DNA of 64,000 bases from Thiohalobacter sp. GTDB lineage: Bacteria > Pseudomonadota > Gammaproteobacteria > Thiohalobacterales > Thiohalobacteraceae. Below are positions 44,933-54,100 of this stretch, in pieces (the stretch's first letter is position 1; the number at the start of each line of letters is the position of its first letter). The notes below the pieces were generated by a model that was not told the DNA's origin, made no database searches, and worked only from the letters and a program-made list of their open reading frames with translations. Where the stretch lies: positions 26,932-90,931 of the forward strand of contig NZ_JALTON010000002.1 of the NCBI RefSeq assembly GCF_027000115.1, in the 5' to 3' direction. The translations under genes and the position numbers were made by a program.

Positions 44933-45190
44933 ATGCGCAACCGTTTCCGTCAACTGGGTCAGGGAATGACGGAGTACATCATCATCGTCGCCCTCATCGC
45001 CATTGCCGCCATCGCCGTCTACGGCCTGTTCGGCGATACCATCCGCGGCCAGATGGGCGCCATGACGCAGGAACTGGCGGGTCAAGACGGCTCCTCCAGC
45101 CTCAAGAAAGCGGATGATGCCGGCAAGGCTGCGGCCGGCGCGGCCTCGGACAAGAAGACGCTGAGCGACTATACCGGTCAGTCCAACTGA
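44933..45190 (+). CDS. flp: Flp/Tad-type major pilin
   Basis: 85 aa. A short basic leader (MRNRFRQLGQG) is followed by the prepilin core MTEYIIIVALIAIAAIAVYG, with Gly before Met as cleavage site and Glu at +3 (counting Met as +1). The Ala/Lys/Asp-rich C-terminal half would be the exposed part. AGGAG lies 8 bp before the ATG. It is first of the Tad operon and the likely main fibre subunit. Confidence 0.88.
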   Translation: MRNRFRQLGQGMTEYIIIVALIAIAAIAVYGLFGDTIRGQMGAMTQELAGQDGSSSLKKADDAGKAAAGAASDKKTLSDYTGQSN

Positions 45191-45230
45191 CCGGTGTCTT
45201 CCGGCCGAAGCGCTCACCCTTGCTTCGTTC

Positions 45231-47003
45231 ATGATGCCCGGACCTGACCGGGACAGGATGCGATCGCCTGGCGGACGTCAGTCAGGCCAGGCGATCCTGC
45301 TCGTCCTGCTGCTCACCGTGGTCGGCATCCTTGCCGGGCTGATGCTGGTGTCCAACGGCATCCTGACCAGCGAGAAGATGCAGCTCCAGAACGCGGCCGA
45401 CGCCTCCGCCTACGGCGTGGCACTGGCCGAGGCGCGCGACCTCAATTTTGCCGCCTACATCAACCGCGCCATGATCGCCAACGAGGTGGCCATCGGCCAG
45501 CTGGTGGGGCTGATGTCATGGGCGGCCATGGTGCGCTCGGTGCCGGGTTTCCTCGACATCTACTACGGGCCCATGATCAAGGCCCTGCTCGCCAGTCCAC
45601 TGGCACCCATCGGTGCCGTTCTGCAGGGCATCATCACCGCCCTGCAGATCACCGGCAACATCGTCTACCAGGGCACCCGTGCCTTCACCCGCCTGTTCAC
45701 CCGCGCCTATGCCGCGCTCAACCGCGGCCTGAGCCTGGCACAGCGTGCCATGCACACGGCCACCTTCATGTTCACCATCGGCGCCCTGGACGACAGCATC
45801 CGCAACAACGCGAAGAAGGCCCAGCTCTCCTGGTTCGGGGCCTTTGCCCTGGCCCGCCACTACACCACCTATTTCGAGAACCTTGCCATACGCAAGCGTG
45901 GGGACAACTATGTCTCCAGCTATCGCCAGAGCCACAGTTGGGACAGCTTCGTCGAGCGGCGGCTGAGCAAGCGGCTGTCGCCCTCCGATGCCAGCCAGAA
46001 GGCGGGCATGGCCCGCTTCGCCGCCATGGTCAACGCCTCGCGCGATCCCTTCAGTGACAATCGCGCCGGTGGCTGGGCCATCCCGCTGATGCCGCCCATC
46101 AACATCAACATCAATGCCGGCAACATCCCGCTCACCAATCGCTGCATCCTCTGCATCAACTTCAACTTCTCGGTGCACATGGAACGCAAGGGCGGCACCG
46201 ATGTCCGCGGCGTGAAGGCGGGGCGCGAGACCCACTACAACTGGTCGGCGGTGGACCTGGTACAGGCCACCTCGCGCTTCCGGCTGCGCATCGTGGTGCT
46301 GGGCGTGACCCTGTTCAACCAGCGCTATGCCGGCGGACCGCCGCACGGCATCGGCGCGGCCCGCGCAGCGGCCGACGCCGGCGATGACATTTCTACCTTC
46401 CAGCCACGCGACGTGCTGCCGAAATACCTGGGCGGCACCATGCCGGAGCAGGAATACGGCCATACCGCCATCCCCGCCTACGCGGCGGTCTGGGCCTGGC
46501 CCCTGCCCTGGCCCGGCAACGGCAATCCCTATCTCGCCATGCAGACCAACAATGTGTATCCGGCCCACCGTGGCCTGCCGCGCTACATGGACACCCGCGC
46601 CCAGCCCTTCGCGGCGCGCATCGACGGCAAGCTGCATTTCGGCATCGAGGCGCCCTATGTGCTGATCGGCCTGGTCAAGGAAGAAGAACACCTGGTCGAC
46701 ACCTCCACCCGCGGCCGCTTCCGGCTCGATCCCGACTATGCCGCCGACCAGCTGGCCGTGCTGGGCAAGGCCCAGGTGTACTTCAGCCGCCCCAACGACC
46801 TGCCCTGGTTCCGGCGCCGTGACGGCAAGCTGGAACTGGCGAACACCTTCAATCCCTACTGGGATGCGCGGCTGGTGGATACCAGCTACCTGGACCGCAC
46901 CATGGCCCTGGCCATGCAGCAGCGCCAGCCCTGGCTGCCGCGCGACGTCAATGCCGCCTTCAATGGTCTCAACCGGCTGGTGAGCCTGCTGCCCACGCCA
47001 TGA
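45231..47003 (+). CDS. TadG-like pilus assembly protein
   Basis: 590 aa. The N-terminal part (RQSGQAILLVLLLTVVGILA, then QNAADASAYGVALAEARDLN) matches the TadG/Flp N-terminal module, anchored with the bulk outside the cytoplasm. The rest is a long soluble domain with no recognised fold; a von Willebrand domain is not evident. It overlaps the following TadE gene by 4 bp. Start could be 45231, 45234 or 45258. Confidence 0.8.
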   Translation: MMPGPDRDRMRSPGGRQSGQAILLVLLLTVVGILAGLMLVSNGILTSEKMQLQNAADASAYGVALAEARDLNFAAYINRAMIANEVAIGQLVGLMSWAAMVRSVPGFLDIYYGPMIKALLASPLAPIGAVLQGIITALQITGNIVYQGTRAFTRLFTRAYAALNRGLSLAQRAMHTATFMFTIGALDDSIRNNAKKAQLSWFGAFALARHYTTYFENLAIRKRGDNYVSSYRQSHSWDSFVERRLSKRLSPSDASQKAGMARFAAMVNASRDPFSDNRAGGWAIPLMPPINININAGNIPLTNRCILCINFNFSVHMERKGGTDVRGVKAGRETHYNWSAVDLVQATSRFRLRIVVLGVTLFNQRYAGGPPHGIGAARAAADAGDDISTFQPRDVLPKYLGGTMPEQEYGHTAIPAYAAVWAWPLPWPGNGNPYLAMQTNNVYPAHRGLPRYMDTRAQPFAARIDGKLHFGIEAPYVLIGLVKEEEHLVDTSTRGRFRLDPDYAADQLAVLGKAQVYFSRPNDLPWFRRRDGKLELANTFNPYWDARLVDTSYLDRTMALAMQQRQPWLPRDVNAAFNGLNRLVSLLPTP

Positions 47004-47938
47004 CCCGCGACCGACGACAACAAACCGGACAGGCCATGACCGAGTTCGTGATCTCGGCTGCCTTCGTGCTGGTGCCGCTGTTCCTGATCGTGCCGGCGGT
47101 GGGCAAGTACATCGACATGAAACACGCGGCAGTGGCCTCGGCCCGCTACAGCACCTGGGAATACACCGCGCACTATGCCCGTGCCGGTGACCAGTCTTCC
47201 GGCTTCAGCGCCGTCAGCCGTGCCCAGCGACCGGTCAAGCCCTTGCGCGATGTGGCACTGGAGGCCGAACGCCGCCACTATGGCAACAGCGCGCTGCCGC
47301 TGGACACCCATGCCGACCGTGGCGGCCTGGCCCAGTCCGAGCTGCGACCGCTGTGGCGCTATCACGATGGCACACCCATGTACCTGGCCGCCGCCAACCG
47401 CCCCGTCTCCGCCGTCGGCCCCGGACGCACGCCGGACCCCACCGGCATCTTCAGCGGCGTGCTCACCGCCTTCAACAAGCTGGCCCGCGCCCTTGCCGGC
47501 GCACTCGGGGCGCTGGGCGTGGACGGCGGCTTCGATGCCGTCAACGACCGGGGCCGCTTCGGTGTGGAAGTGGCGATGCGCGCAGAGAACGCCCCGCGCT
47601 GGACACCGCTGAAGAAGGCCAACCGCGCCCCGCTGTTCCTGCAGGACCTGAACCTAGTCATGACCGCGCGCGGCGCCCTGCTCACCGATGGCTGGGCCGC
47701 GGGCGGCGTACAGCATGCCAACCGCCAGTCGCGGGGACTGGTGGCCGGCGCCCTGCTGGACCCCATCCTCAATCGCTGGATCCCGATCCAGTCCCTGGCC
47801 TCGACCATCCTGCTCAGCCCCGAACTTGGGCCGAACAATCTGCAGTTCGGCATCATGCCCACCGACGATGTGCCGCCGGGCAAGCTGTCGCCCGATACCC
47901 GCTCGGTGTCCTGTCCGGGAGGCTACTGTGAATACTGA
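47000..47938 (+). CDS. TadE-like pseudopilin
   Basis: 312 aa. The N-terminus GQAMTEFVISAAFVLVPLFL followed by a hydrophobic helix is the TadE form (prepilin-like GQ-x-M-x-E). The C-terminal ~280 residues are larger than normal TadE (about 150-200 aa) and not recognised. It overlaps its neighbours by 4 bp and 11 bp. Confidence 0.78.
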   Translation: MTRDRRQQTGQAMTEFVISAAFVLVPLFLIVPAVGKYIDMKHAAVASARYSTWEYTAHYARAGDQSSGFSAVSRAQRPVKPLRDVALEAERRHYGNSALPLDTHADRGGLAQSELRPLWRYHDGTPMYLAAANRPVSAVGPGRTPDPTGIFSGVLTAFNKLARALAGALGALGVDGGFDAVNDRGRFGVEVAMRAENAPRWTPLKKANRAPLFLQDLNLVMTARGALLTDGWAAGGVQHANRQSRGLVAGALLDPILNRWIPIQSLASTILLSPELGPNNLQFGIMPTDDVPPGKLSPDTRSVSCPGGYCEY

Positions 47939-48629
47939 GCCGCGACGCCTGCCCCTGACCCTGCTGCTGGCCCTCGGCGGCCTCGCGCTGGCGGCCCAGG
48001 CGCGCGACGATTTCCCGCCCCCGCCCGACAGCCGGGTGGAACTGGTGGCCGGGGAGACCACGGCGCTGGGCATGCAGCTGGCCATCCGCCGCTTCCGCAG
48101 TGACCTCAAGGCCGAACAGGTAATCGATTTCTACCGCAAGCTCTGGGGCAAAGACGCCGCGGTCAGTGAAGCGCCGCCCTGGCGTATGGTCGGCACCGTC
48201 GACGATGGCCACTATCTCAATGTCCAGGTCCGGGACGAGGCCGACGGCAGCGAGGGCCTGCTCAGCAAAAGCGACTTGCCCGAGCGCCTCAGCAGCGGCC
48301 GCTACCAGCCCGCGCCACGCCACACGGACTTCCCGCGCATGAGCGGCAGCGATCTCATATCGATCAGCAACAGCCGCGATGCGGGCAAGACCGGCCGCCT
48401 GGTGCAACTGCAGAACGACTTCTCCGTGGCCAGCAATGCCCGCTTCTATCGCCGCCACTACGAGGGCCAGGGCTACACCACGGTGATGGACGAGGCGGTG
48501 GCGCCACGCGAGCAGGGCCGCGTGCTCTACTTCCAGCGCGGACCGCATAACGTGACCGTTACCATCAACCGGGTCGAGGACCGAACTTCCGTCATCGCCA
48601 GCGACGTCAGCGAGGGATTCCTGCCATGA
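47928..48629 (+). CDS. Secreted unknown protein in Tad operon
   Basis: 233 aa beginning with GTG at 47928 (GGGAGG before it), overlapping the TadE-like gene by 11 bp. A signal peptide (LPLTLLLALGGLALAAQA) is clear. The mature protein (VIDFYRKLWGK, VTVTINRVEDRTSVIASDVS) has no family I recognise. Tight overlaps on both sides make it part of the Tad operon. Confidence 0.72.
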   Translation: MNTEPRRLPLTLLLALGGLALAAQARDDFPPPPDSRVELVAGETTALGMQLAIRRFRSDLKAEQVIDFYRKLWGKDAAVSEAPPWRMVGTVDDGHYLNVQVRDEADGSEGLLSKSDLPERLSSGRYQPAPRHTDFPRMSGSDLISISNSRDAGKTGRLVQLQNDFSVASNARFYRRHYEGQGYTTVMDEAVAPREQGRVLYFQRGPHNVTVTINRVEDRTSVIASDVSEGFLP

Positions 48630-49018
48630 ACCGCAACGCAGGCCGCCAGGGCGGCCAGTCAATGGTCGAGTACACCGTCATCCTGGCCGCGCTCACGGCC
48701 GCCCTGCTGGCGGCGGGGCCGGGCTCGGTGGAGGAACTGCGCCAGGGCGTGGTCGACAAGCAGCGCGGCTACAGCTATGCCGTCTCGCTGTCGGAGATCC
48801 CCGAGTCGGGCGATCTGCAGGAGATTGCGGCCTACTACAAGCGTCTGGGCAAGTATCCGGCGTTGCAGCCGCAGCTCGCCGCCGGGGGGCAGAAGCTGAG
48901 CCAGTTCGTCAGCCAGCTGGAACAGGCCGACAAGCTGTTGTCGCAATTCGATCCCGCCAATGCCGGCAAGCCGCTGCAGCACCTGCCCGGCTGGCCTCCG
49001 CCACTGCCCGGGCTGTAG
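48626..49018 (+). CDS. Small pilin-like protein
   Basis: 130 aa. A prepilin-like N-terminus GGQSMVEYTVILAALTAALL (Gly-Gln before Met, Glu at +3) is followed by a mostly helical C-terminal part rich in Gln and Leu and ending in Pro-rich LPGWPPPLPGL. It overlaps the previous gene by 4 bp. It may be a minor pilin. Confidence 0.78.
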   Translation: MNRNAGRQGGQSMVEYTVILAALTAALLAAGPGSVEELRQGVVDKQRGYSYAVSLSEIPESGDLQEIAAYYKRLGKYPALQPQLAAGGQKLSQFVSQLEQADKLLSQFDPANAGKPLQHLPGWPPPLPGL

Positions 49019-49067
49019 CCGGCCGATCCGACCGCACTCACCGAAACCGACGGGGACAAGAAGAAAC

Positions 49068-50888
49068 GTGGACAAGAAGAACCTCAAGCTGCTGCTCATC
49101 GCCCTGGGCCTCGGCGCACTGGCCGCCCTGCTCTCCTTCCTCTATCTCAAGGCCCGCGAGGCCGAGCTGCGTGCCCAGCTCACGCCACACGAGGAAATGG
49201 TCGAGGTCGTCGTCGCCTCGCGTGACCTGGTCAAGGGCGACAAGCTCAACGCCAGCAATCTCGCCGTGCGCAGTGTCCCGGCCAAGTATGTCGATGACAA
49301 TGCCGTACGCCCGAGCCAGTTCGAGGAAATCGACGGCCAGGTGCTGAACCAGAACCTGGCCTCGGGACGGCCGCTGATGCGCAGTTATGTGGCGCGCGAG
49401 TTTCCCCTGGACTTCTCCGATACCATTCCGCTCAAGCGCCGTGCCATGACCATACAGGTCGACGAGGTGAACTCGGTGTCCGGCTTCGTCCGTCCGGGTG
49501 ACCGCATCGACCTGTTCGCCCTGCTGCCGCCGGGTGCCGTGGACGAGAAGGACGACAGTCACCAGGTCATGCCCCTGCTCGAAAACGTGGAGGTGCTGGC
49601 CACCGGCCGCGACGCCGCCCGCGACTACGAGGAAAAGGTGCGCCTGCTGCGGGGCGGGGTTGCCGCCCAGCCGGATGACAGTTACACCACCCTCACCCTC
49701 AACGTGACCCCGCGCGAGGCCGCGGTGCTGGCGACCGCGCGCGAGAAGGGTGACCTGCTGGCCGTGCTGCGCAATCGCAAGGACGACAGCGGTTCCGGCT
49801 TCACCCGCGTCACGCCTGCGGATCTGCGTTCCAACGCCGAACGCCTCGCCCAGGCCGCGGCGGTGCGTGCCAGCACGGAACAGCTCGGCGAGGTGCGTCG
49901 CGACGCCGACGGCAACATCATCACGGCCGACGGGCGAAAGATCGCCGGCGACAAGCTGGTGGTGGCCGAGGATGGCACCCTGATGACCCGCGATGGCGTG
50001 GTCCTGTCCGGCCGCGGCCTGCAGGTCAACGACAAGGGCCAGCTGATCACGCCGGACGGCAAGGTGGTCGACCCCGACCGGGTCCGTGTCGCCGCCGACG
50101 GCAGCCTGATCACCGCCGACGGCACGGTGGTGGCGGGTGCCCCGGGCACCCGCACCAGTGGCGTAACCGTCAACCCCGACGGCACCGTCACCACCGCCGA
50201 CGGCCGGGTACTGACCGGCGTCGAGCTCAACAAGGACGGCAAGATCGTCCTGCCCGACGGCACCGTGGTCGATCCCAGGGACGTGGTCGTGCGTGCCGAC
50301 GGCACCGTGCTCACCCGCGACGGCAAGGTGCTGGCGGGCGTGGGCACTACCCAGGCAGCCGGCACCCTGACCCGCAATGCCGACGGCTCGGTGACCACGG
50401 CCGACGGCACCGTGCTGGCCGGGGCCAGACTCGACAAGGACGGCAAGCTGGTACTGGCCGACGGCACCGTGGTCGACCCGAAGGACGTGGTCATCCATCC
50501 CGACGGCACCGTGACCACCCGTGACGGCAAGGTGCTCAAGGGCATCCAGGCCGGCGAGGCGGCCGGCAGCCTGCGCGCCGATGCCGACGGCACCATCCGC
50601 ACTGCCTCGGGTGCCATCATCGAGGGCGCCACCCTGCGCGAGGACGGCAAGCTGGTGCTCCCCGACGGCACCGTGGTCGATCCGAAGGACGTGATCGTCC
50701 ACCCCGACGGCAGCGTGACCACCCGTGACGGCAAGGTGCTCAAGGGGCTGACGGCACGCAATGTGCGCCGTGCCGGTGTCGCGCCGAAGATCACCGCCAC
50801 CACCCCGTTGTACGAAGTGGACTACATCGTCGGCGGAGACAGCGACAATGGCGTCGCCAACGTCCGAAAGATTCCGGTGATGCCCTGA
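49068..50888 (+). CDS. cpaB: CpaB/RcpC-like protein with tandem DG-repeat C-terminus
   Basis: 606 aa, about twice the usual CpaB length. Residues 1-270 are normal CpaB: a membrane helix (LLLIALGLGALAALLSFLYL), a SAF domain (MVEVVVASRDLVKGDKLNAS), and IPLKRRAMTIQVDEVNSVSG with FVRPGDRIDL. From about 278 to 565 the protein consists of short repeats of the type DGTVTTxDGKVLxG, with a 68-residue super-period. A CpaB-like tail (TTPLYEVDYIVGGDSDN) follows. CpaB helps the secretin during pilus assembly. GTG at 49068 is the likely start. Confidence 0.9.
   Translation: MDKKNLKLLLIALGLGALAALLSFLYLKAREAELRAQLTPHEEMVEVVVASRDLVKGDKLNASNLAVRSVPAKYVDDNAVRPSQFEEIDGQVLNQNLASGRPLMRSYVAREFPLDFSDTIPLKRRAMTIQVDEVNSVSGFVRPGDRIDLFALLPPGAVDEKDDSHQVMPLLENVEVLATGRDAARDYEEKVRLLRGGVAAQPDDSYTTLTLNVTPREAAVLATAREKGDLLAVLRNRKDDSGSGFTRVTPADLRSNAERLAQAAAVRASTEQLGEVRRDADGNIITADGRKIAGDKLVVAEDGTLMTRDGVVLSGRGLQVNDKGQLITPDGKVVDPDRVRVAADGSLITADGTVVAGAPGTRTSGVTVNPDGTVTTADGRVLTGVELNKDGKIVLPDGTVVDPRDVVVRADGTVLTRDGKVLAGVGTTQAAGTLTRNADGSVTTADGTVLAGARLDKDGKLVLADGTVVDPKDVVIHPDGTVTTRDGKVLKGIQAGEAAGSLRADADGTIRTASGAIIEGATLREDGKLVLPDGTVVDPKDVIVHPDGSVTTRDGKVLKGLTARNVRRAGVAPKITATTPLYEVDYIVGGDSDNGVANVRKIPVMP
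49899..50760 (+). repeat. Tandem repeats inside cpaB (204-bp period)
   Basis: Near-identical GACGGCACCGTGGTCGA blocks start at 50256, 50460 and 50664, exactly 204 bp (68 codons) apart. A diverged relative, GACGGCAAGGTGGTCGA, occurs at 50055, 201 bp before the first. Inside each period the codons for DG recur every 8-18 residues. Sequence is most alike in the last copies, implying recent duplication at the 3' end. Confidence 0.9.
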
Positions 50889-50928
50889 TCCGGTCGTGGA
50901 ACAAGAAATCGAAAAACGGGAAAGACAG

Positions 50929-52386
50929 ATGAAAAACACCATCAACCGAAGCCTGCTGGGCATCCTGCTTGTGCTGTTCATGGCCTGGGCGCTGCAAGCC
51001 CAGGCTGACAGCCTGCTGCGACTCTATGTCGGCGACATGCAGGTCCTGCCGCTGGGCGAGATCAAGCGCGTCGCCGTCGGCAACGGCGGCGTGCTGAGCA
51101 CTTCCATCCTCGAGGACGGCCAGTTGCTGGTGCTGGCAGAGAAGGAGGGCGAGACCGAAATGCGGGTCTGGCTCACCGACGGCAGCGAGCGGGTATACAA
51201 GATCAGCATCGCCAAGCAGGACACGCTGCAGGCCTCTTCCGAGGCACGCTCCGCCCTGCGCAACCTGCCTGGCGTGACCCTGCGCCGGGTAGGCAACAAC
51301 ATCGTGGTCGAGGGCAAGGTAGACGGCGACGGCAAGGCACTGATCGAGAAGATCAACGCCACCTACAAGCTGATCGATCTCACGGTGCAGAACGACCGCA
51401 TCCCGCTGAAGGAGATCCTGGCCAACATCCCGGGCATCCAGGTGCGCGAGGTCGGCAAGTTCTCGGTGGTGGAGGGACAGGCCGACGAGCCCACCGCCAA
51501 GCTGATCGAATCCGTGATCAAGAACTTCCCCAACGTGGTGAACCTGGTGCGCACCGACCTGGTGAAGCCCGAGCGCATGGTGTACATGAAGGTACAGATC
51601 ACCGAGTTCAACACCAGCCGGCTGGAGAATCTCGGCATCGCCTGGGAAACCAGCTTCCCCGGGCCCGCGGCCGGCGTCGCCGTCGACTTCACCCGCAAGG
51701 GCGACCTCAGCGCGCTTGCAGGCAGCGTGCTGTCGGGCGTGACCAGCCAGACGGCCGCCACATCGGCCATCGGCTACTTCGGCCTCGCCACCCAGATCTC
51801 GTCGACCATCAACCTGGCCATCTCCAACGGCGATGCCCTGCTGCTCGCCTCCCCCACCCTGAGCGCAGCCAGTGGTGGCAAGGCCGAGTTTCTCTCCGGC
51901 GGCGAGGTGCCCGTGCCGGTGCCCGGGCCCGATCTCACCACCACCATCGAGTACAAGCAGTTCGGCATCATCCTCAACATCGAGCCGACCGCCGACGACA
52001 AGGGCAACGTGCGCGCCAAGGTCGAAACCGAGGTCAGCAGCATCGACCAGTCCACTGCGGTGGACAACACGCCCGGCTTCCGCACCCGGCGCACCAGCGC
52101 CGAGGTCAGTCTCAAGCAGGGGCAGACCCTGGTCATCAGCGGCCTGGTCAACCGAGAGGTGGCCGAGGATGTCTCCAAGCTGGCCGGACTGGGTGATCTG
52201 CCCATCCTGGGTGCGCTGTTCCGCTCCAGCAACTTCCGCAACGGCCACAGCGATCTGGTCATCTTCATCACACCCTATGTGTATGACGCCGATTCCCCGG
52301 TCAACAGGGCCCAGCTCGAGCGCGCGGACCAGTTGCGCGCCCGTTTCCTGAAGAACATCGAGAAGAACGGCGACATACTGGACTGA
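50929..52386 (+). CDS. cpaC: Tad pilus secretin CpaC/RcpA
   Basis: 485 aa. A signal peptide (SLLGILLVLFMAWALQAQA) precedes the pilus-secretin N domain (LYVGDMQVLPLGEIKRVAVG), BON-like segments, and the secretin domain (QISSTINLAISNGDALLLAS, GKAEFLSGGEVPVPVPG, LKQGQTLVISGLVNREVAED). It forms the outer-membrane pore for the pilus. The ATG at 50929 has GGGAAAGACAG upstream; the ORF opens at 50896 but lacks a signal peptide there. Confidence 0.95.
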   Translation: MKNTINRSLLGILLVLFMAWALQAQADSLLRLYVGDMQVLPLGEIKRVAVGNGGVLSTSILEDGQLLVLAEKEGETEMRVWLTDGSERVYKISIAKQDTLQASSEARSALRNLPGVTLRRVGNNIVVEGKVDGDGKALIEKINATYKLIDLTVQNDRIPLKEILANIPGIQVREVGKFSVVEGQADEPTAKLIESVIKNFPNVVNLVRTDLVKPERMVYMKVQITEFNTSRLENLGIAWETSFPGPAAGVAVDFTRKGDLSALAGSVLSGVTSQTAATSAIGYFGLATQISSTINLAISNGDALLLASPTLSAASGGKAEFLSGGEVPVPVPGPDLTTTIEYKQFGIILNIEPTADDKGNVRAKVETEVSSIDQSTAVDNTPGFRTRRTSAEVSLKQGQTLVISGLVNREVAEDVSKLAGLGDLPILGALFRSSNFRNGHSDLVIFITPYVYDADSPVNRAQLERADQLRARFLKNIEKNGDILD

Positions 52387-52390
52387 GAAC

Positions 52391-54100
52391 ATGTTTGACA
52401 TCATCGTCATCACGGACAAGGGCAAGACCACCAAGCGGGTGCGCTGCATGATCAAGCAGTGCACCATCGGCAAGTCCCGGGACAACCTCATCCAGATCCG
52501 CGGCTGGCGCATCGCCCCGGTTCACTGCCGGATCGAAATGACCGACAAGGGCATCTACATCGAGGACACCAGCGAGGGCATCGGAACCCAGGTCAACGGC
52601 GAGAAGGTCCAGTACTACGGGCCGCTGCGCGGTGCCGACATCATCAGCATAGGTGCCTACGAATTCCGCATCGGCGCGGTGTCGACCGACGATGCCGAGG
52701 AGGTCGTCAGCAACTACCAGGAACTGCCGGAGAGCAGCGACTGGACAGTGGAAACCTTCTTCGGACCCGCCGCCGCAGCCGGCAGCGGCGAGGACGGTGC
52801 CGATGCCCGGCCGAGCGAGGAGGAAATCAACCGCCAGCGCACGGCCATGTGGCGCAACCGGCTTCACCAGGACGTGCTGCGCATGATGGACCTGCGTCGT
52901 ACCGACGTGGCCGACATGGACGATGAGGAGCTGCGCAACAGCGTCGAGGCCATGATCGACGAGGTCCTTGGTGCCCATGCCGCGGAACTGCCCGACTACA
53001 TCGACCGCGACCGACTGAAGCGGGAGGTGCTCAACGAGGCCATCGGCCTCGGGCCACTGGAGGAGTTGCTCGCGGACGAGGCCGTCACCGAGATCATGGT
53101 CAACGCCCATGACGATATCTTCGTGGAACGCGAGGGCAAGCTGACCCGTTCCGAGGTCACCTTCTCCAGCAATGCCGCTGTCATGTCCGCCATCGAACGC
53201 ATCGTCACCCCGCTGGGCCGGCGCATTGACGAGAGTTCGCCCATGGTCGATGCCCGACTCAAGGACGGCTCGCGCGTCAACGCCATCATCCCGCCGCTGG
53301 CACTGAAGGGCCCCACGATCACCATCCGCAAGTTCTCCAAGAAGAAGCTGGAGGACAGCGATCTGATCCGCTTCGGCTCCATCAACGAGCCCATGGTCAG
53401 GCTGCTGCGCACGGCCGTCGAGCAGCGCTGCAACATCATCATCTCGGGCGGTACCGGCTCGGGCAAGACCACCCTGCTCAATGTGCTGTCCAACTTCATT
53501 CCGCATTCCGAGCGCGTGATCACCGTCGAGGATGCCGCCGAACTGCAGCTGGCGCAGCCGCATCTGGTGTCGCTGGAATCACGACCGCCCAACCTCGAGG
53601 GAAAGGGCGCCATCACCATCCGCGACCTGGTCAAGAACTGCCTGCGCATGCGCCCCGACCGCATCGTGGTTGGCGAGTGTCGTGGCGGCGAGGCATTGGA
53701 CATGCTGCAGGCGATGAACACCGGCCATGACGGCTCGCTGACCACTGTGCATGCCAACTCGCCACGCGACGTCATCTCCCGCCTTGAGGTGATGGTCATG
53801 ATGTCCGGCATGGAGCTGCCGGTGCGCGCCATCCGCGAGCAGGTGGCCTCGGCGGTAGACCTGATCGTGCAGCAGACGCGCTTCTCGGATGGCTCTCGCC
53901 GCGTCACCCACATCACCGAGGTTACGGGCGTGGAAGGCGACATCGTTCAGCTCAACGACATCTTCCTGTTCAAGCAGGAAGGCTTCGACAGCGAGGGCCG
54001 GCTGCTCGGACATTTCGAGGCCACCGGCTCGGTACCGCACTTCTACCAGGACCTGCGCGAGCGTGGCATCCCGGTGGACATGAGCATCTTCGCGTCATGA
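52391..54100 (+). CDS. tadA: FHA domain fused to TadA/CpaF pilus ATPase
   Basis: 569 aa. Residues 1-100 form an N-terminal FHA domain (CTIGKSRDNLIQIRGW, PVHCRIEM, IYIEDTSEGIGTQVNGEKV). Residues about 150-560 are a type II/IV secretion ATPase: Walker A GGTGSGKT at 353-360, TVEDAAELQL, Walker B-like RPDRIVVGECRGGEALDMLQ, and TGHDGSLTTVHANS. It powers Flp pilus assembly. The FHA core is atypical: IGR is IGK and the Ser of SxxH is Ala (APVH), so phosphothreonine binding is uncertain. It overlaps tadB by 4 bp. Confidence 0.95.
   Translation: MFDIIVITDKGKTTKRVRCMIKQCTIGKSRDNLIQIRGWRIAPVHCRIEMTDKGIYIEDTSEGIGTQVNGEKVQYYGPLRGADIISIGAYEFRIGAVSTDDAEEVVSNYQELPESSDWTVETFFGPAAAAGSGEDGADARPSEEEINRQRTAMWRNRLHQDVLRMMDLRRTDVADMDDEELRNSVEAMIDEVLGAHAAELPDYIDRDRLKREVLNEAIGLGPLEELLADEAVTEIMVNAHDDIFVEREGKLTRSEVTFSSNAAVMSAIERIVTPLGRRIDESSPMVDARLKDGSRVNAIIPPLALKGPTITIRKFSKKKLEDSDLIRFGSINEPMVRLLRTAVEQRCNIIISGGTGSGKTTLLNVLSNFIPHSERVITVEDAAELQLAQPHLVSLESRPPNLEGKGAITIRDLVKNCLRMRPDRIVVGECRGGEALDMLQAMNTGHDGSLTTVHANSPRDVISRLEVMVMMSGMELPVRAIREQVASAVDLIVQQTRFSDGSRRVTHITEVTGVEGDIVQLNDIFLFKQEGFDSEGRLLGHFEATGSVPHFYQDLRERGIPVDMSIFAS

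Noticed and set aside
49038..50981. 647-codon open frame antisense to cpaB
   Set aside because: It arises from the GC-rich repetitive codons of cpaB. It has no ribosome site or family signature, and the repeat structure explains its length.
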